Source: an uncultured Desulfobulbaceae bacterium
GTDB taxonomy: Bacteria; Desulfobacterota; Desulfobulbia; Desulfobulbales; Desulfocapsaceae
Direction: 5' to 3'
DNA length: 64,000 nt
NCBI GenBank assembly: GCA_903887485.1
Contig: CAISPV010000003.1
Location: 1-64,000, forward strand
Both the position numbers and the translations under genes were made by a program. This document shows positions 41,801-49,828 of the stretch, one piece after another. Positions within the stretch are counted from its first letter, which is position 1. Every line of letters starts with the position of its first letter. The notes beneath the pieces are model-generated. The model was not told where the DNA came from, did no database searches, and saw nothing but the letters and a program-made list of their open reading frames with translations.

Positions 41801-43002
41801 TCAATCTGGACACCGAAAGCAGTGAGCTGCACTGGGAGTCTGTCTTGGAAAAAAGCGACCAGCTTATACTCAAACATGCTGACATCGATCAATGGACAGA
41901 GGTCTGGCGGGTTGATGTCAGTCCGATCTATCACATGGAGACGGCAGGGATTCCGGTTATCCTGCACAACCAAGGCTCTCGCTGGTATCCAACCTGGCAT
42001 CCATGGCCCGGCGACGAGGTGAAACTGCTGATCTCACGGCCCGAGGGCATCGCCGGCCAGACCCTCACCATTGACAAAACCACACTGCAAGTGCGCCCAA
42101 GCGGGCGGGCTACCGAGAACAAACTGAACCTGTCAATCCGCAGCAGCCAGGGCGGCCAGCATACCATCATCCTGCCCGCGGCCGCGCAACTGCAGCAGGT
42201 CACCATTAACGGTACGGTGCAGCAGGTCCGTCAGGATGGCGCAAAGATCTCTTTACCAATCACCCCAGGAAAACAGGAAGTTGCCCTTGACTGGCGTGAG
42301 CCTTCCGGCCTTGGCATTCTTTATACCACACCCAAGATTGATCTCGGCACAGGCAGCGTTAACGCCGCCATTGATGTGACCCTGCCGCCGAACATATGGC
42401 CATTTTTCCTGGGCGGGCCACTCATGGGGCCAGCTATTCTGTACTGGTCAGTGCTGCTGGTCGTAGCGCTGGTGGCCTTTGTTCTCGGTAAAACGAAGCT
42501 GACCCCGCTGTGTTTTTATCAGCTTTTCCTGCTTGGCATCGGCATGAGCATGAGCAACCTCTTCGGGTGTCTGTTGGTAGTGGGCTGGCTCATCGCCTTG
42601 CATTTCCGGGAAACAATGCAAGCGGAGAGGGGAAGAAGCGCCTTTAATCTGATCCAGACCGGCCTCGGGGCGCTGACCGTACTGGCCCTGATGGCCCTGG
42701 TCTGGGCAATCAGCCGGGGACTGTTGGGACACCCCGACATGAATATTATCGGCAACGGCTCCAACAGCACGATACTCCACTGGTATCAGGATGTCAGCGG
42801 TCAGCATCTGCCGCAGGCATGGCTGGTATCCATCCCCATGTTCGCGTACAGACTGGCGATGCTGGTCTGGGCCCTGTGGATCTCCTTTACCCTGCTCGGA
42901 CTGCTGAAATGGGGCTGGAAAATCGTCAGCGAGCCGATGCTCTGGGACAATACCCCGAAAAAGAAAGCTGAAGACAAAAAAGAGAAATCTGTTCAGACGT
43001 GA
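38863..43002 (+). CDS. Very large membrane protein of unknown function, 1379 aa
   Basis: I do not recognise this family. The order is: signal sequence (ARILFVFLLTCCF), a roughly 440-residue extracytoplasmic beta-rich domain, and a block of four hydrophobic helices near residues 485-580. A proline/alanine-rich linker follows, then two more helices near 705-770 and a second beta-rich domain starting DEIPSPEMFEQLRARLLEKADCFPDC with a paired CFPDC motif. The C-terminus has five or six helices (from about 1180) and a lysine-rich tail. The two large periplasmic domains resemble each other in style (repeated LELGRVVVNN-like strands), which suggests an internal duplication. GGGAG precedes the ATG. 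It overlaps the convergent ATPase gene by 10 bases. Confidence 0.75.
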   Translation: MNFCARILFVFLLTCCFPDLSRAEHPAKIPPPLTPWVEWVLHGHEAELLCPPSFNDSSALHCDWPSQLDINVTESAGSFRQQWLVQDERWLQLPGDTEHWPMDVKVNGQTALVMNREGVPEIRMKGGACEITGRFQWSAIPEYLTIPPHTGLVSLAVNKQPIDFPNLDRTSRLWLQSSRTQTEKIENSLSLQAFRLLEDTIPAQITTLLKLDIGGTAREVVLGPAFVTGQTIPLALTSDLPARLEQDGRIRVQVRPGQWTIKLITRQIGPLATYQWNRSDDPFWPTEEILSFQAHPDLRTVEIAGVAALDPTQTSMPEEWRSFPAYRIPAGETMQLKETRRGAAQPSPDQLSLQRDLWLRFDGSGYTIQDKISGQKNNDWRLEMAPPLELGRVVVNNREQFITKKAGSDKAGIEVREGQLQLTADSSYLRRIATISTLPATGWDHDFQKVNATLHLPPGWKLLNATGIDSIANTWIARWSLLDFFLVIIFTLAVARLYSRPPLTIIAFLSYTLSYHESGAPRWVWLAILVGVALLRYLPAGKFRQIIKGYQALTILTLIIIVIPFTINQLRVGIYPQLEKPWQSMSAFTERRQEPQAVAPAPAEKALARNAAVMDSAADKMSQLAEIATGSVAPATKLKGSLAAPVASLPYQSQVPQYDPKMIQQTGPGLPTWQWNQVAMSWSGPVQRDQQISFTLIGPKTNLALAFTRILLMGLLALGMLNIACQRGKGWVLPDWKSLFLLPLLLLLSGFLASPASCQADEIPSPEMFEQLRARLLEKADCFPDCAALTDMTVAINSTTLDVTMNVDSQIDGAIPLPGNGDHWLPQQVRIDNKAAPGLLRSERQLWILVPAGRHQIQMQGKIPQQNTLQLPLPLHPHHITTDAQGWVVEGINKGIADNQLQFKRIVDKQDSATQVLETGILPPFVLIERTLLLGLTWKVETRISRTTPKGSAIILGIPLLPGESIVTEGIRVEDGQAKVNLDTESSELHWESVLEKSDQLILKHADIDQWTEVWRVDVSPIYHMETAGIPVILHNQGSRWYPTWHPWPGDEVKLLISRPEGIAGQTLTIDKTTLQVRPSGRATENKLNLSIRSSQGGQHTIILPAAAQLQQVTINGTVQQVRQDGAKISLPITPGKQEVALDWREPSGLGILYTTPKIDLGTGSVNAAIDVTLPPNIWPFFLGGPLMGPAILYWSVLLVVALVAFVLGKTKLTPLCFYQLFLLGIGMSMSNLFGCLLVVGWLIALHFRETMQAERGRSAFNLIQTGLGALTVLALMALVWAISRGLLGHPDMNIIGNGSNSTILHWYQDVSGQHLPQAWLVSIPMFAYRLAMLVWALWISFTLLGLLKWGWKIVSEPMLWDNTPKKKAEDKKEKSVQT

Positions 43003-45698
43003 TCCGGCTGGGGATTATTCCGGCTGTTGCGGTGGCGCAGCCATTTATAGCCTTCATGGCTCAGAAAAAGCGCCACCGGAAAAGGCAGTAATATCCAGAG
43101 GTCGCCGAGCGGCACATGGGCGGTATGAAACACCTTCTGTACCGCCGCTACGTTGAGGATGATCCAGACCCACAGCAGATTGACCGCCGTGGCTACCACC
43201 ATCAGACGATTGGAAAAAATCCCGAGGCTGAAGACAGAAAATTCCCAGCTCCGCATAGTCCAGCCATTGAGCATCTGGCAGGAAATCACGCCCAGCAGGG
43301 TCATGGTCATGGCCTGCCGGTGCAGTAGCGGATCGGCCAGGGTGACGGTGCCGTATTGCCAGCCATGCAGGAGCAGAAAGGAAAGGAAAGCGGCCATGGC
43401 CGCCGTGGCCTCGATAAGCCCCAGAAAGAAATAGCCCCGCAGAAAAACTTCCCGGTCGAGGATCTTTTCTTTTCTGCTCACCGGCGGCCGGTTCATGATG
43501 TTCTTTTCCGGCCTTTCGCTGCCCAGCGCCAGGCCAGGAAGCATGTCCGAGCCGAGATCAATGGAGATGATCTGGATCACCGACAGCGGCATCGGAATTT
43601 TCAGAAAGAATTGCAGGATATAAGGCACAAGCTCCGGCGCATTGTGGGAGAGGATGTAGGTGACAAATTTTTTGACGTTGAAATAGACGGTCCGGCCTTC
43701 CTCAATGGCGATGACGATGGAGGAGAAGTTGTCATCAAGCAGGACCATGTCCGCTGCCTCCTTGGCGACCTCGGAGCCGGAGAGGCCCATGGCGATGCCG
43801 ATGTCCGCTTTTTTAAGGGCGGGCGCATCGTTGACCCCATCGCCGGTCATGGCCACCACCTCACCTGCGTTCTGCAGGGCCGTGGCGATGCGCAATTTCT
43901 GACTGCTGGCCATGCGGGCAAAGAGGACGGTTTCTTTGGCAAGTATTTCCTCCAGCTGGTCATCACCCATGTCTTCCAGCTCCGGGCCGGTGATAACCCG
44001 GTCGAAGTCCATACCGATCTGCCTGGCAATGGCTTCGGCGGTACTGGGATTGTCACCGGTGATCATCATGACCCGGATACCTGCAGCCTTGCAAGTTGCC
44101 ACGGCCTCGGACACGCCCTGGCGAGGCAGATCCATGATAGCGGCAAGGCCCAGCAGGGTCAGGCCTTCCTCGTCCGCCTTGTCGTTACGGGCGATCACCA
44201 GCACCCGCAGGGCCTGGCTCTCAAATTCCTTGGCTTGGGCAAGGATGGCCTCCCTTGCCGTATCGGTGAAGGGCTGCACCGAGTCATTATTGGCCAGGTA
44301 AAAAGTGCATTTGGGCAATAGCGCCTCCACCGCGCCTTTGGCAAAGAGCCAGGTTTTATCTCCCTCCTGAAAGATGCTGGACATCATCTTGCGCTCGCTG
44401 GTGAAGATGAACTCCTGCACCTTTTTCATCTCCGGGGCCTTAATCCCCTTTTTGCGGGCCGCAGCCACCAGGGCCAGTTCGGTGGGGTCACCATGCAGAC
44501 CTTCCTCGTCGATGCTCGCCCGGCAGTTGAGGAGACCGGCGGTGAGCAGGGCGGCAAGGCGATTCTCGGTGCTTTCATTCTGCTGGTCAAAAGAAAATTC
44601 GCCCGGCTCTCGATACCCTTCTCCTGAAATATTGACCTCTTCACCACCCGCCAGCCAGAGCAGCTTGACGGTCATCTCGTTTCTGGTCAGGGTGCCGGTT
44701 TTGTCCGTGCAGATGACGGTGACACTGCCCAGGGTTTCCACCGAGTCGAGGTTCTTGATCAGGGCGTTGCGCCGGGCCATGCGCTGGCTGGCCAGGGACA
44801 ATGACAAGGCAATGGTCGGCAGCAATCCTTCCGGCACATTGGCGACAATGAGGGCAATGGCAAAGGTTGAGGCGAGCACAACCCCCTTACCGGAGAAGAG
44901 ACCAAGGGCAAAAAAGAAGCAGCCCATGAGCAGGGCAATGAGCGTGAGGATGCGGGTAATGTGGATGATCTCCCGCTGCATGGGGGTGATGGCCTTGCGT
45001 ACATTTTTGGTGAGACTGGCGATCTTGCCGAACTCCGTGGCATTGCCCGTGGCGCTGGCCACGGCGACCGCACTGCCGGAAAGAACGGTAGTCCCGGCAA
45101 AGACCATGTTTTTTGCATCCAGAGGACGTTTCGTCTCGCCCGGCATAAGATCGCGGGCCACGGGTGCCGATTCGCCGTTGAGCGAGGAGAGATTGAGATA
45201 GAACGAATTTGCCTCAAGGAGAATCCCGTCCGCCGCCACCTTGTCCCCCTCTTCCAGAAGCATGATGTCGCCGGGGACGATCTCGCCGGCCGTGGTTGCA
45301 ACAAGCTTTCCATCCCGGCGCAGGGAAACCTTGGTGGGCATCAGCTTGAGCAGCTCCTCCATAGCCTTGTCCGCCCGATATTCCTGCCAGAAGGTAAAGG
45401 TGGCGTTGACGATCACCGCCACGAGGATAGCATAGCCCAGGATATCGCTGCCCTCGTCCGGCGCATAATGATCGGCGACAAAGGAGAGGAGGGCGGCCAC
45501 TTCCAGCAGAATGGCGAAAAAATTGCTGTACTGGCCCAGATAGGCAAGGAGATAGTTTTTTTTCGCTGCGGTTGCCAGTTCGTTAGGACCAAACTCCTTG
45601 AGCCGTCGGGCCACCTGATCGGAGCCCAGGCCGTTTTCCGAGGTTTTCAGCCGCTGAAGCAGGGCCTGGTGGTCAAGGTCAAAAAGTTGCTGCGTCAT
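42993..45698 (-). CDS. P-type cation-transporting ATPase (P2 type)
   Basis: An inner-membrane ion pump of 901 residues. The N-terminal cation ATPase domain contains ENGLGSDQVARRLKEFGPNE. The actuator motif is LNGESAPV, where P-type pumps have TGES. PEGLLPT is the ion-binding helix, and phosphorylation site D is in ICTDKTGTLTRNEMT. Nucleotide-domain motifs are MITGDNP and MTGDGVNDAPALKKADIG. The six C-terminal helices match calcium, sodium or magnesium-type P2 pumps, and the ion is not decided. I chose the ATG at 45698, which overlaps the stop of the upstream UspA-like gene (ATGA) with AGGGA before it, over an upstream start at 45746. It converges on the 1379-aa protein gene. Confidence 0.93.
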   Translation of the reverse strand: MTQQLFDLDHQALLQRLKTSENGLGSDQVARRLKEFGPNELATAAKKNYLLAYLGQYSNFFAILLEVAALLSFVADHYAPDEGSDILGYAILVAVIVNATFTFWQEYRADKAMEELLKLMPTKVSLRRDGKLVATTAGEIVPGDIMLLEEGDKVAADGILLEANSFYLNLSSLNGESAPVARDLMPGETKRPLDAKNMVFAGTTVLSGSAVAVASATGNATEFGKIASLTKNVRKAITPMQREIIHITRILTLIALLMGCFFFALGLFSGKGVVLASTFAIALIVANVPEGLLPTIALSLSLASQRMARRNALIKNLDSVETLGSVTVICTDKTGTLTRNEMTVKLLWLAGGEEVNISGEGYREPGEFSFDQQNESTENRLAALLTAGLLNCRASIDEEGLHGDPTELALVAAARKKGIKAPEMKKVQEFIFTSERKMMSSIFQEGDKTWLFAKGAVEALLPKCTFYLANNDSVQPFTDTAREAILAQAKEFESQALRVLVIARNDKADEEGLTLLGLAAIMDLPRQGVSEAVATCKAAGIRVMMITGDNPSTAEAIARQIGMDFDRVITGPELEDMGDDQLEEILAKETVLFARMASSQKLRIATALQNAGEVVAMTGDGVNDAPALKKADIGIAMGLSGSEVAKEAADMVLLDDNFSSIVIAIEEGRTVYFNVKKFVTYILSHNAPELVPYILQFFLKIPMPLSVIQIISIDLGSDMLPGLALGSERPEKNIMNRPPVSRKEKILDREVFLRGYFFLGLIEATAAMAAFLSFLLLHGWQYGTVTLADPLLHRQAMTMTLLGVISCQMLNGWTMRSWEFSVFSLGIFSNRLMVVATAVNLLWVWIILNVAAVQKVFHTAHVPLGDLWILLPFPVALFLSHEGYKWLRHRNSRNNPQPDHV

Positions 45699-46522
45699 TT
45701 TTTGTCCCTGGCATAGAAGGCGATGGTATTCACCGGCGTGTGCCAAAAGAGTCTTTCCATGGGGTTTTCCCGGAAGAATCCGGAAAACTGGGAAAGCCGC
45801 CTGCCGCCGATGATCATGAGTTGGAAATCATGGCGGGCCAGGTGGTGGAGGATCTGGTCCACTTCCCTGCCGGTCAGGGCGTGCTTGATGGTAAAGGGGA
45901 TATCCAGAAGTTGCAGAGTGTTGGCATAGTGGCTCAGGCGGGTGTTGATCTTCTGGAACAGCATTCTGGCGGTGTGGATATCTATGGCGGCCAGCCTGCC
46001 CCTGCCCGTGGGATGAATGCTGTATATCTCCGTTGCGGCAGCAAAGGCCTTGGCCAGGGAGCTGAAAAAGGCGAATTTTTGTGCCGACAGCCGGTCTTCC
46101 CGGATGGGGAGCAGGATGTTTTCGGTTACGAAAACCGCGTTCACATGGGCAACCCGGATCACGGCCAGATTGGCGGGCAGGGATAACCGACTCAGTTTTT
46201 CGCTGAGCGAGTTCTGGAAAAACCGTTTTTGCGTCCTGAGTCTGGTGCTGCAGAAAAGGGTATCGGTTCTGGTTTCGGCAAGATATTTTCGGATGGCTGC
46301 GACCGGTTCCCCGGTCAGAAAGACCCGTTCGGTCTTCACCTTGTAATGAACGGCCGCCTCTTCGGCTATGGCCATGCTCAGTTCCACCTCCTCCCGACGG
46401 TCGGAAGGGTTGAGCACATGAAGCAGGCAGAGGGTGTAGTCAAAAAGGGCAGCGTAGCGCAGGGCATAGAGCGCCGCGACATCTGAGGAAACAAGACCGT
46501 TCATCGCGGCAATGACTTTCAT
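45695..46522 (-). CDS. Universal-stress-protein-like tandem domain protein
   Basis: A 275-residue soluble protein made of two UspA-like alpha/beta domains. The first begins MKVIAAMNGLVSSDVAALYALRYA, the second around residue 135 with TENILLPIREDRLSAQKFAFF, and FQLMIIGGRRLSQFSGFF near the end resembles the nucleotide-binding glycine segment. AGGAGGGA precedes the ATG. Its stop overlaps the start of the P-type ATPase gene, so the two are coupled. A regulatory or energy-sensing link to the pump is a reasonable inference and has no direct proof. Confidence 0.8.
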   Translation of the reverse strand: MKVIAAMNGLVSSDVAALYALRYAALFDYTLCLLHVLNPSDRREEVELSMAIAEEAAVHYKVKTERVFLTGEPVAAIRKYLAETRTDTLFCSTRLRTQKRFFQNSLSEKLSRLSLPANLAVIRVAHVNAVFVTENILLPIREDRLSAQKFAFFSSLAKAFAAATEIYSIHPTGRGRLAAIDIHTARMLFQKINTRLSHYANTLQLLDIPFTIKHALTGREVDQILHHLARHDFQLMIIGGRRLSQFSGFFRENPMERLFWHTPVNTIAFYARDKK

Positions 46523-46575
46523 GGACGGATCCCTCCTGGTTGTGGTTGGGGGGGAACATTTCGTGACGCTTTTCC

Positions 46576-46685
46576 TAAATTTAGGAGCCGTTACGAAATA
46601 ACATGGTCATTTATATCTATTTCGTTACGGCTCCTTATGCTGCTTCAAACAACTAAATAGCCATGTTATTTTTTTACAGCGGCTT
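46576..46685 (-). repeat. Dispersed hairpin repeat, copy 3
   Basis: Nearly identical to 32722-32827 in inverted orientation. The 17-base hairpin arms (GGAGCCGTTACGAAATA and TATTTCGTTACGGCTCC) again carry a single conserved T:T mismatch. The other end (the stretch reading AAGCCGCTGTAAAAAAATAA on the minus strand) supplies the last codons and stop of the FAD oxidoreductase gene. Confidence 0.8.
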
Positions 46686-48219
46686 GGCAAGCCTCGGCAA
46701 TATGCATCGCCGCCTTGATGCCATTGGTGCCACTGGAGATAATGCCGCCGGCATAACCACTGCCTTCACCAACCAGGTACAAATTGGCAAAACCGCTGCA
46801 CAAACCGCTGGCCTCCCGCAGAACCTGGATGGGAGAGGAAGTCTTGCTCTCCAGACCCATGATGATTCCGGTCTCAAAGCCTTTTATCTTCCGGCAGAAC
46901 TCCTTCAACCCTTCCCGGATCGAACCGCTGACCTCCGACGGTAAGAGATTCCACAAGGGTGCGGCGATCAACCCCAGAGGATAACTGGACTCGGCAATTT
47001 TTGTTGACTGCTGGCAGGAAATAAAATCGGCAATCCGGCAGAAGGGGGCCTGATAGCCATTACCGTAACGGAAAAATTCCTGTTCGAGGGCGCCCAGCCA
47101 GTCAAGAGATTCGAGGGCAGTCACCTCACGTCCCAGAAGATGATGGAGATTGACCCCGGCCACACAGGCGGCATTGGCAAATTGGCCATCCCGCTGATAG
47201 AGGCTCATGCCATTGACAATATTGGTATCGGCATAGGCGGTGGCCGGAACCACCACCCCGCCGGGACACATGCAGAAGGTGTACACCGGCAGCTTGCCAT
47301 CGCCCTTGGAGGTCAGACGATACTCCGCCGCCTTCACCCCCGGCAGCTCTTCTCGCCCCCATTGGGCACGATTGATAAGGGTCTGCGGATGTTCCACTCG
47401 GCAGCCAATGGCAAAATTCTTCGGCCGGAAACCCACCCCCTTGGCGATCAGCATGCGATAGGTTTCATGGGCGGAGTGACCCGGGGCGATAATATAATAA
47501 TCCGCCTCAATGGCGCCCTGATCGGTCATGGCGCAGACAACCCGGCCGTCTTGCACCTCCAGACCGGTCAGCATGGTCTCAAAACGCATGGTGCCGCCAA
47601 TCCTGACAAATTCCTCCCGCAAATTCCTGACAATCTTCTTCAGATTATCACTGCCCAGATGCGGGTGGGCCAGATAGCGTATTTCCGGCGGCGCGCCTGC
47701 CTGGATATAGCTTTCGAGGATAAACGCCTTTTCCAGGGAGATGTTTTTCGTTCGCGAAGTCAGCTTGCCATCGGAAAATGTCCCGGCCCCGCCCTCACCA
47801 AAGGCATAATTACCGATGGGATCAAAGACTCCGCCTTGTTCAAAGGCCCTGATCCGCTCTTCCCGCTTTTGGACCTCTGCCCCGCGTTCAATCAGGGTCG
47901 TCTCAAAACCAGCCTCCTGCAGGACAAAGGCCGAGAAAAAACCGGCTGGCCCGCTGCCCACGACCAGGGCTTTTTCTTTTCTCTTGCAGTAGGGGATTTC
48001 TAACCGCGGAAGGGCTATCGGCGCCTCTCCCTGAATCTCAGGAGAGATAAGCAAGAGCTGCGCCAACCAATGGATGTTCCCTTTTTTCCTGGCATCCAGA
48101 CTTTTATGAAGCACCTGAACGGAAAAGTCCCGCAGGCCCTCGGTCTTGGCCACTTGGGCATACAATTGCTCTTCTGAATAATCAGGAGGCAGCTTTACCG
48201 TGATCTCTTTATAACCCAT
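46666..48219 (-). CDS. FAD-dependent oxidoreductase of the uncharacterised dehydrogenase family
   Basis: A 517-residue flavoprotein. An N-terminal extension with KLPPDYSEEQLYAQVAK precedes the FAD-binding Rossmann fold (KALVVGSGPAGFFSAFVLQ). GNYAFGEGGAGTFSDGKLTSR, VFDPIGNYAFGEGG and the C-terminal LYLVGEGSGYAGGIISSGTNG are hallmarks of the HI0933/FAD-dependent dehydrogenase group. CMCPGGVVVPATAYAD is a further conserved block. Substrate and partner are unknown. The final six codons lie inside a dispersed repeat, so the natural C-terminus may have been altered by its insertion. Confidence 0.86.
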   Translation of the reverse strand: MGYKEITVKLPPDYSEEQLYAQVAKTEGLRDFSVQVLHKSLDARKKGNIHWLAQLLLISPEIQGEAPIALPRLEIPYCKRKEKALVVGSGPAGFFSAFVLQEAGFETTLIERGAEVQKREERIRAFEQGGVFDPIGNYAFGEGGAGTFSDGKLTSRTKNISLEKAFILESYIQAGAPPEIRYLAHPHLGSDNLKKIVRNLREEFVRIGGTMRFETMLTGLEVQDGRVVCAMTDQGAIEADYYIIAPGHSAHETYRMLIAKGVGFRPKNFAIGCRVEHPQTLINRAQWGREELPGVKAAEYRLTSKGDGKLPVYTFCMCPGGVVVPATAYADTNIVNGMSLYQRDGQFANAACVAGVNLHHLLGREVTALESLDWLGALEQEFFRYGNGYQAPFCRIADFISCQQSTKIAESSYPLGLIAAPLWNLLPSEVSGSIREGLKEFCRKIKGFETGIIMGLESKTSSPIQVLREASGLCSGFANLYLVGEGSGYAGGIISSGTNGIKAAMHIAEACQAAVKK

Positions 48220-48301
48220 TTTCGTAAGTCATCAGCAAACGCAAGAGACGTGCGCCACGAACTTCCTGCACCGAAAAGCCAGCTCTGCCAAAATGCCCGA
48301 C

Positions 48302-48565
48302 CTATTTTGCAAGAATTTTTTTGATGCGATCATAACTGTGCAAGATCTCCTTACCCACTAATTTAACGGCAGTTCCCAAATCTTTCATGCTCTCACCGCT
48401 CTCACGGGCCAGTGCCGGGGTCTTGGCCTTCATCTGTTCCCACTTTTTCTCTGCCACCGCCCATTCATCTTTGGCTTCGGCCTTGGCCAGGTGCATCTTC
48501 AATAAAAGTTCATCCCGCTGCTGCGCTACTTTTTGCACAAAGGTTTCGATGTCTTTCTGTTCCAT
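48302..48565 (-). CDS. Small coiled-coil protein, 87 aa
   Basis: A highly charged, helical protein (MEQKDIETFVQKVAQQRDE, then KWEQMKAKTPALARESGESM) that looks like a single long coiled coil. AAAGGAG lies upstream of the ATG at 48565, and the frame is open further to 48595. There is no signal peptide. It follows the FAD oxidoreductase in the transcription direction of neither gene and has no evident operon partner. I do not recognise a family. Confidence 0.7.
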   Translation of the reverse strand: MEQKDIETFVQKVAQQRDELLLKMHLAKAEAKDEWAVAEKKWEQMKAKTPALARESGESMKDLGTAVKLVGKEILHSYDRIKKILAK

Positions 48566-48705
48566 GCTGGTTTCTCCTTTTGTTGTGTGATTCAAGATCA
48601 GATACCGCTCAACCCAAACAAACAGGAACGTAGTCTCCCTCTAAGAGTTATACGGCATAGAAGAGACAAGTCAAGAAATTCTCTTGGCGGGAAGGCTGGA
48701 GGCAT

Positions 48706-48805
48706 TTAGGCTGAAGACTGAAGACGATCAAAAATTCCAGCATTGGGTATGATCACACATTATTACCCATTTTGTGTTCCTAACAGCCTTCAATCTTCAA
48801 CCTAA
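48706..48805. repeat. Palindromic element upstream of the ABC transporter
   Basis: The 441 bases between 48596 and 49036 contain no gene I can support. Within them a 20-base arm ATTTAGGCTGAAGACTGAAG pairs with CTTCAATCTTCAACCTAAAT, 18 of 20 matching, around an AT-rich centre. I see no clear metal-responsive (Zur or Fur) operator for the downstream transporter, and no Shine-Dalgarno site at its start. Confidence 0.5.
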
Positions 48806-49036
48806 ATACCTGCATCATTCCAAACAACAGAAGGAAAATGCACAATGAAAGGGGATCAATGATTGCAAAGGACTGAGAAAGGGAATAGACTTCTAGAAAT
48901 CCTGGAAATCAGGACTTTCATTGCATGGGACGGCTTGACCGTTCGATAAACTCACGGACACCGGCAATCTCAAATTTCCTTGAGTTTCAACCTGTTGTTG
49001 CATCAGCCGCTGACAACCTTTCCCAGACTATAACCC

Positions 49037-49828
49037 TTGAAAACAATACCCTTCCCTGTGCCTTCTGACCTTCCAGCGATCCAGTGTGAGCGGCTCTCTT
49101 TTTCCTATGGAGACGTCCCCATCCTCACCAATGTTTCCTTTTCCATCCAGAAACTGGACGCCGTCGCCCTGGTTGGTCCCAATGGCGGCGGCAAATCGAC
49201 CCTGCTCAAGCTGATTCTGGGACTGCTCACCCCGCAGAGCGGCACCATTCAAGTCTTAGGCACCACCCCGCAACAGGCACGAAAAAAGATCGGCTATATG
49301 CCGCAGTACCTGCAGTACGATCCCTCTTTCCCGGTCTCAGTCATGGATGTGGTGCTCATGGGTCGGGCCGGTTCCACCGGACTCGGACGCTATGGCAAGG
49401 AAGATCGGCGGGTTGCCATGCAGGCCATGGTCGAACTGGCCGTTGATGGCTTGGCGGCCCGCCCGTTCAACAGCCTGTCCGGTGGCCAGCGGCAGCGCAT
49501 TCTCATCGCCAGGGCCCTGGCCTGCGAACCGGAGATCCTGCTTCTCGATGAACCCACCGCCAACGTCGATCCCGGCGTTGAGCTCCAGTTCTTTGAAATT
49601 CTCAAGGCGCTGGCCAACCGGGTGACGGTGCTCACGGTCTCCCATGATCTCGGCTTTGTCTCCCAGATGGTGAGCCGGGTTTTCTGTATCAATCGCCAGG
49701 TCAAGATCCATCCCACCTCCGAGTTGACCGGTGAGGTTATCCGCGAAATGTATGGCGGCGATGTGCGGATGGTCCGCCATGATCACTGCTGTTCCGAACA
49801 AGGGCACTCCCATGCTGACCTACTTTAG
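49037..49828 (+). CDS. znuC: Metal ABC transporter ATPase (ZnuC-like)
   Basis: The nucleotide-binding subunit of a zinc/manganese-type importer. Walker A is GPNGGGKST, Q-loop QYLQYDP, signature LSGGQRQRI, Walker B LLLDEPTANVD with the following H-loop TVSHDLG. The 263 residues begin at a TTG at 49037; an in-frame GTG at 49058 is an alternative and neither has a clear ribosome-binding site. The stop overlaps the permease start by 17 bases. The C-terminal tail has RHDHCCSEQGHSHADLL, rich in histidine and cysteine, which could bind metal. No binding protein (ZnuA) is encoded nearby. Confidence 0.9.
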   Translation: MKTIPFPVPSDLPAIQCERLSFSYGDVPILTNVSFSIQKLDAVALVGPNGGGKSTLLKLILGLLTPQSGTIQVLGTTPQQARKKIGYMPQYLQYDPSFPVSVMDVVLMGRAGSTGLGRYGKEDRRVAMQAMVELAVDGLAARPFNSLSGGQRQRILIARALACEPEILLLDEPTANVDPGVELQFFEILKALANRVTVLTVSHDLGFVSQMVSRVFCINRQVKIHPTSELTGEVIREMYGGDVRMVRHDHCCSEQGHSHADLL

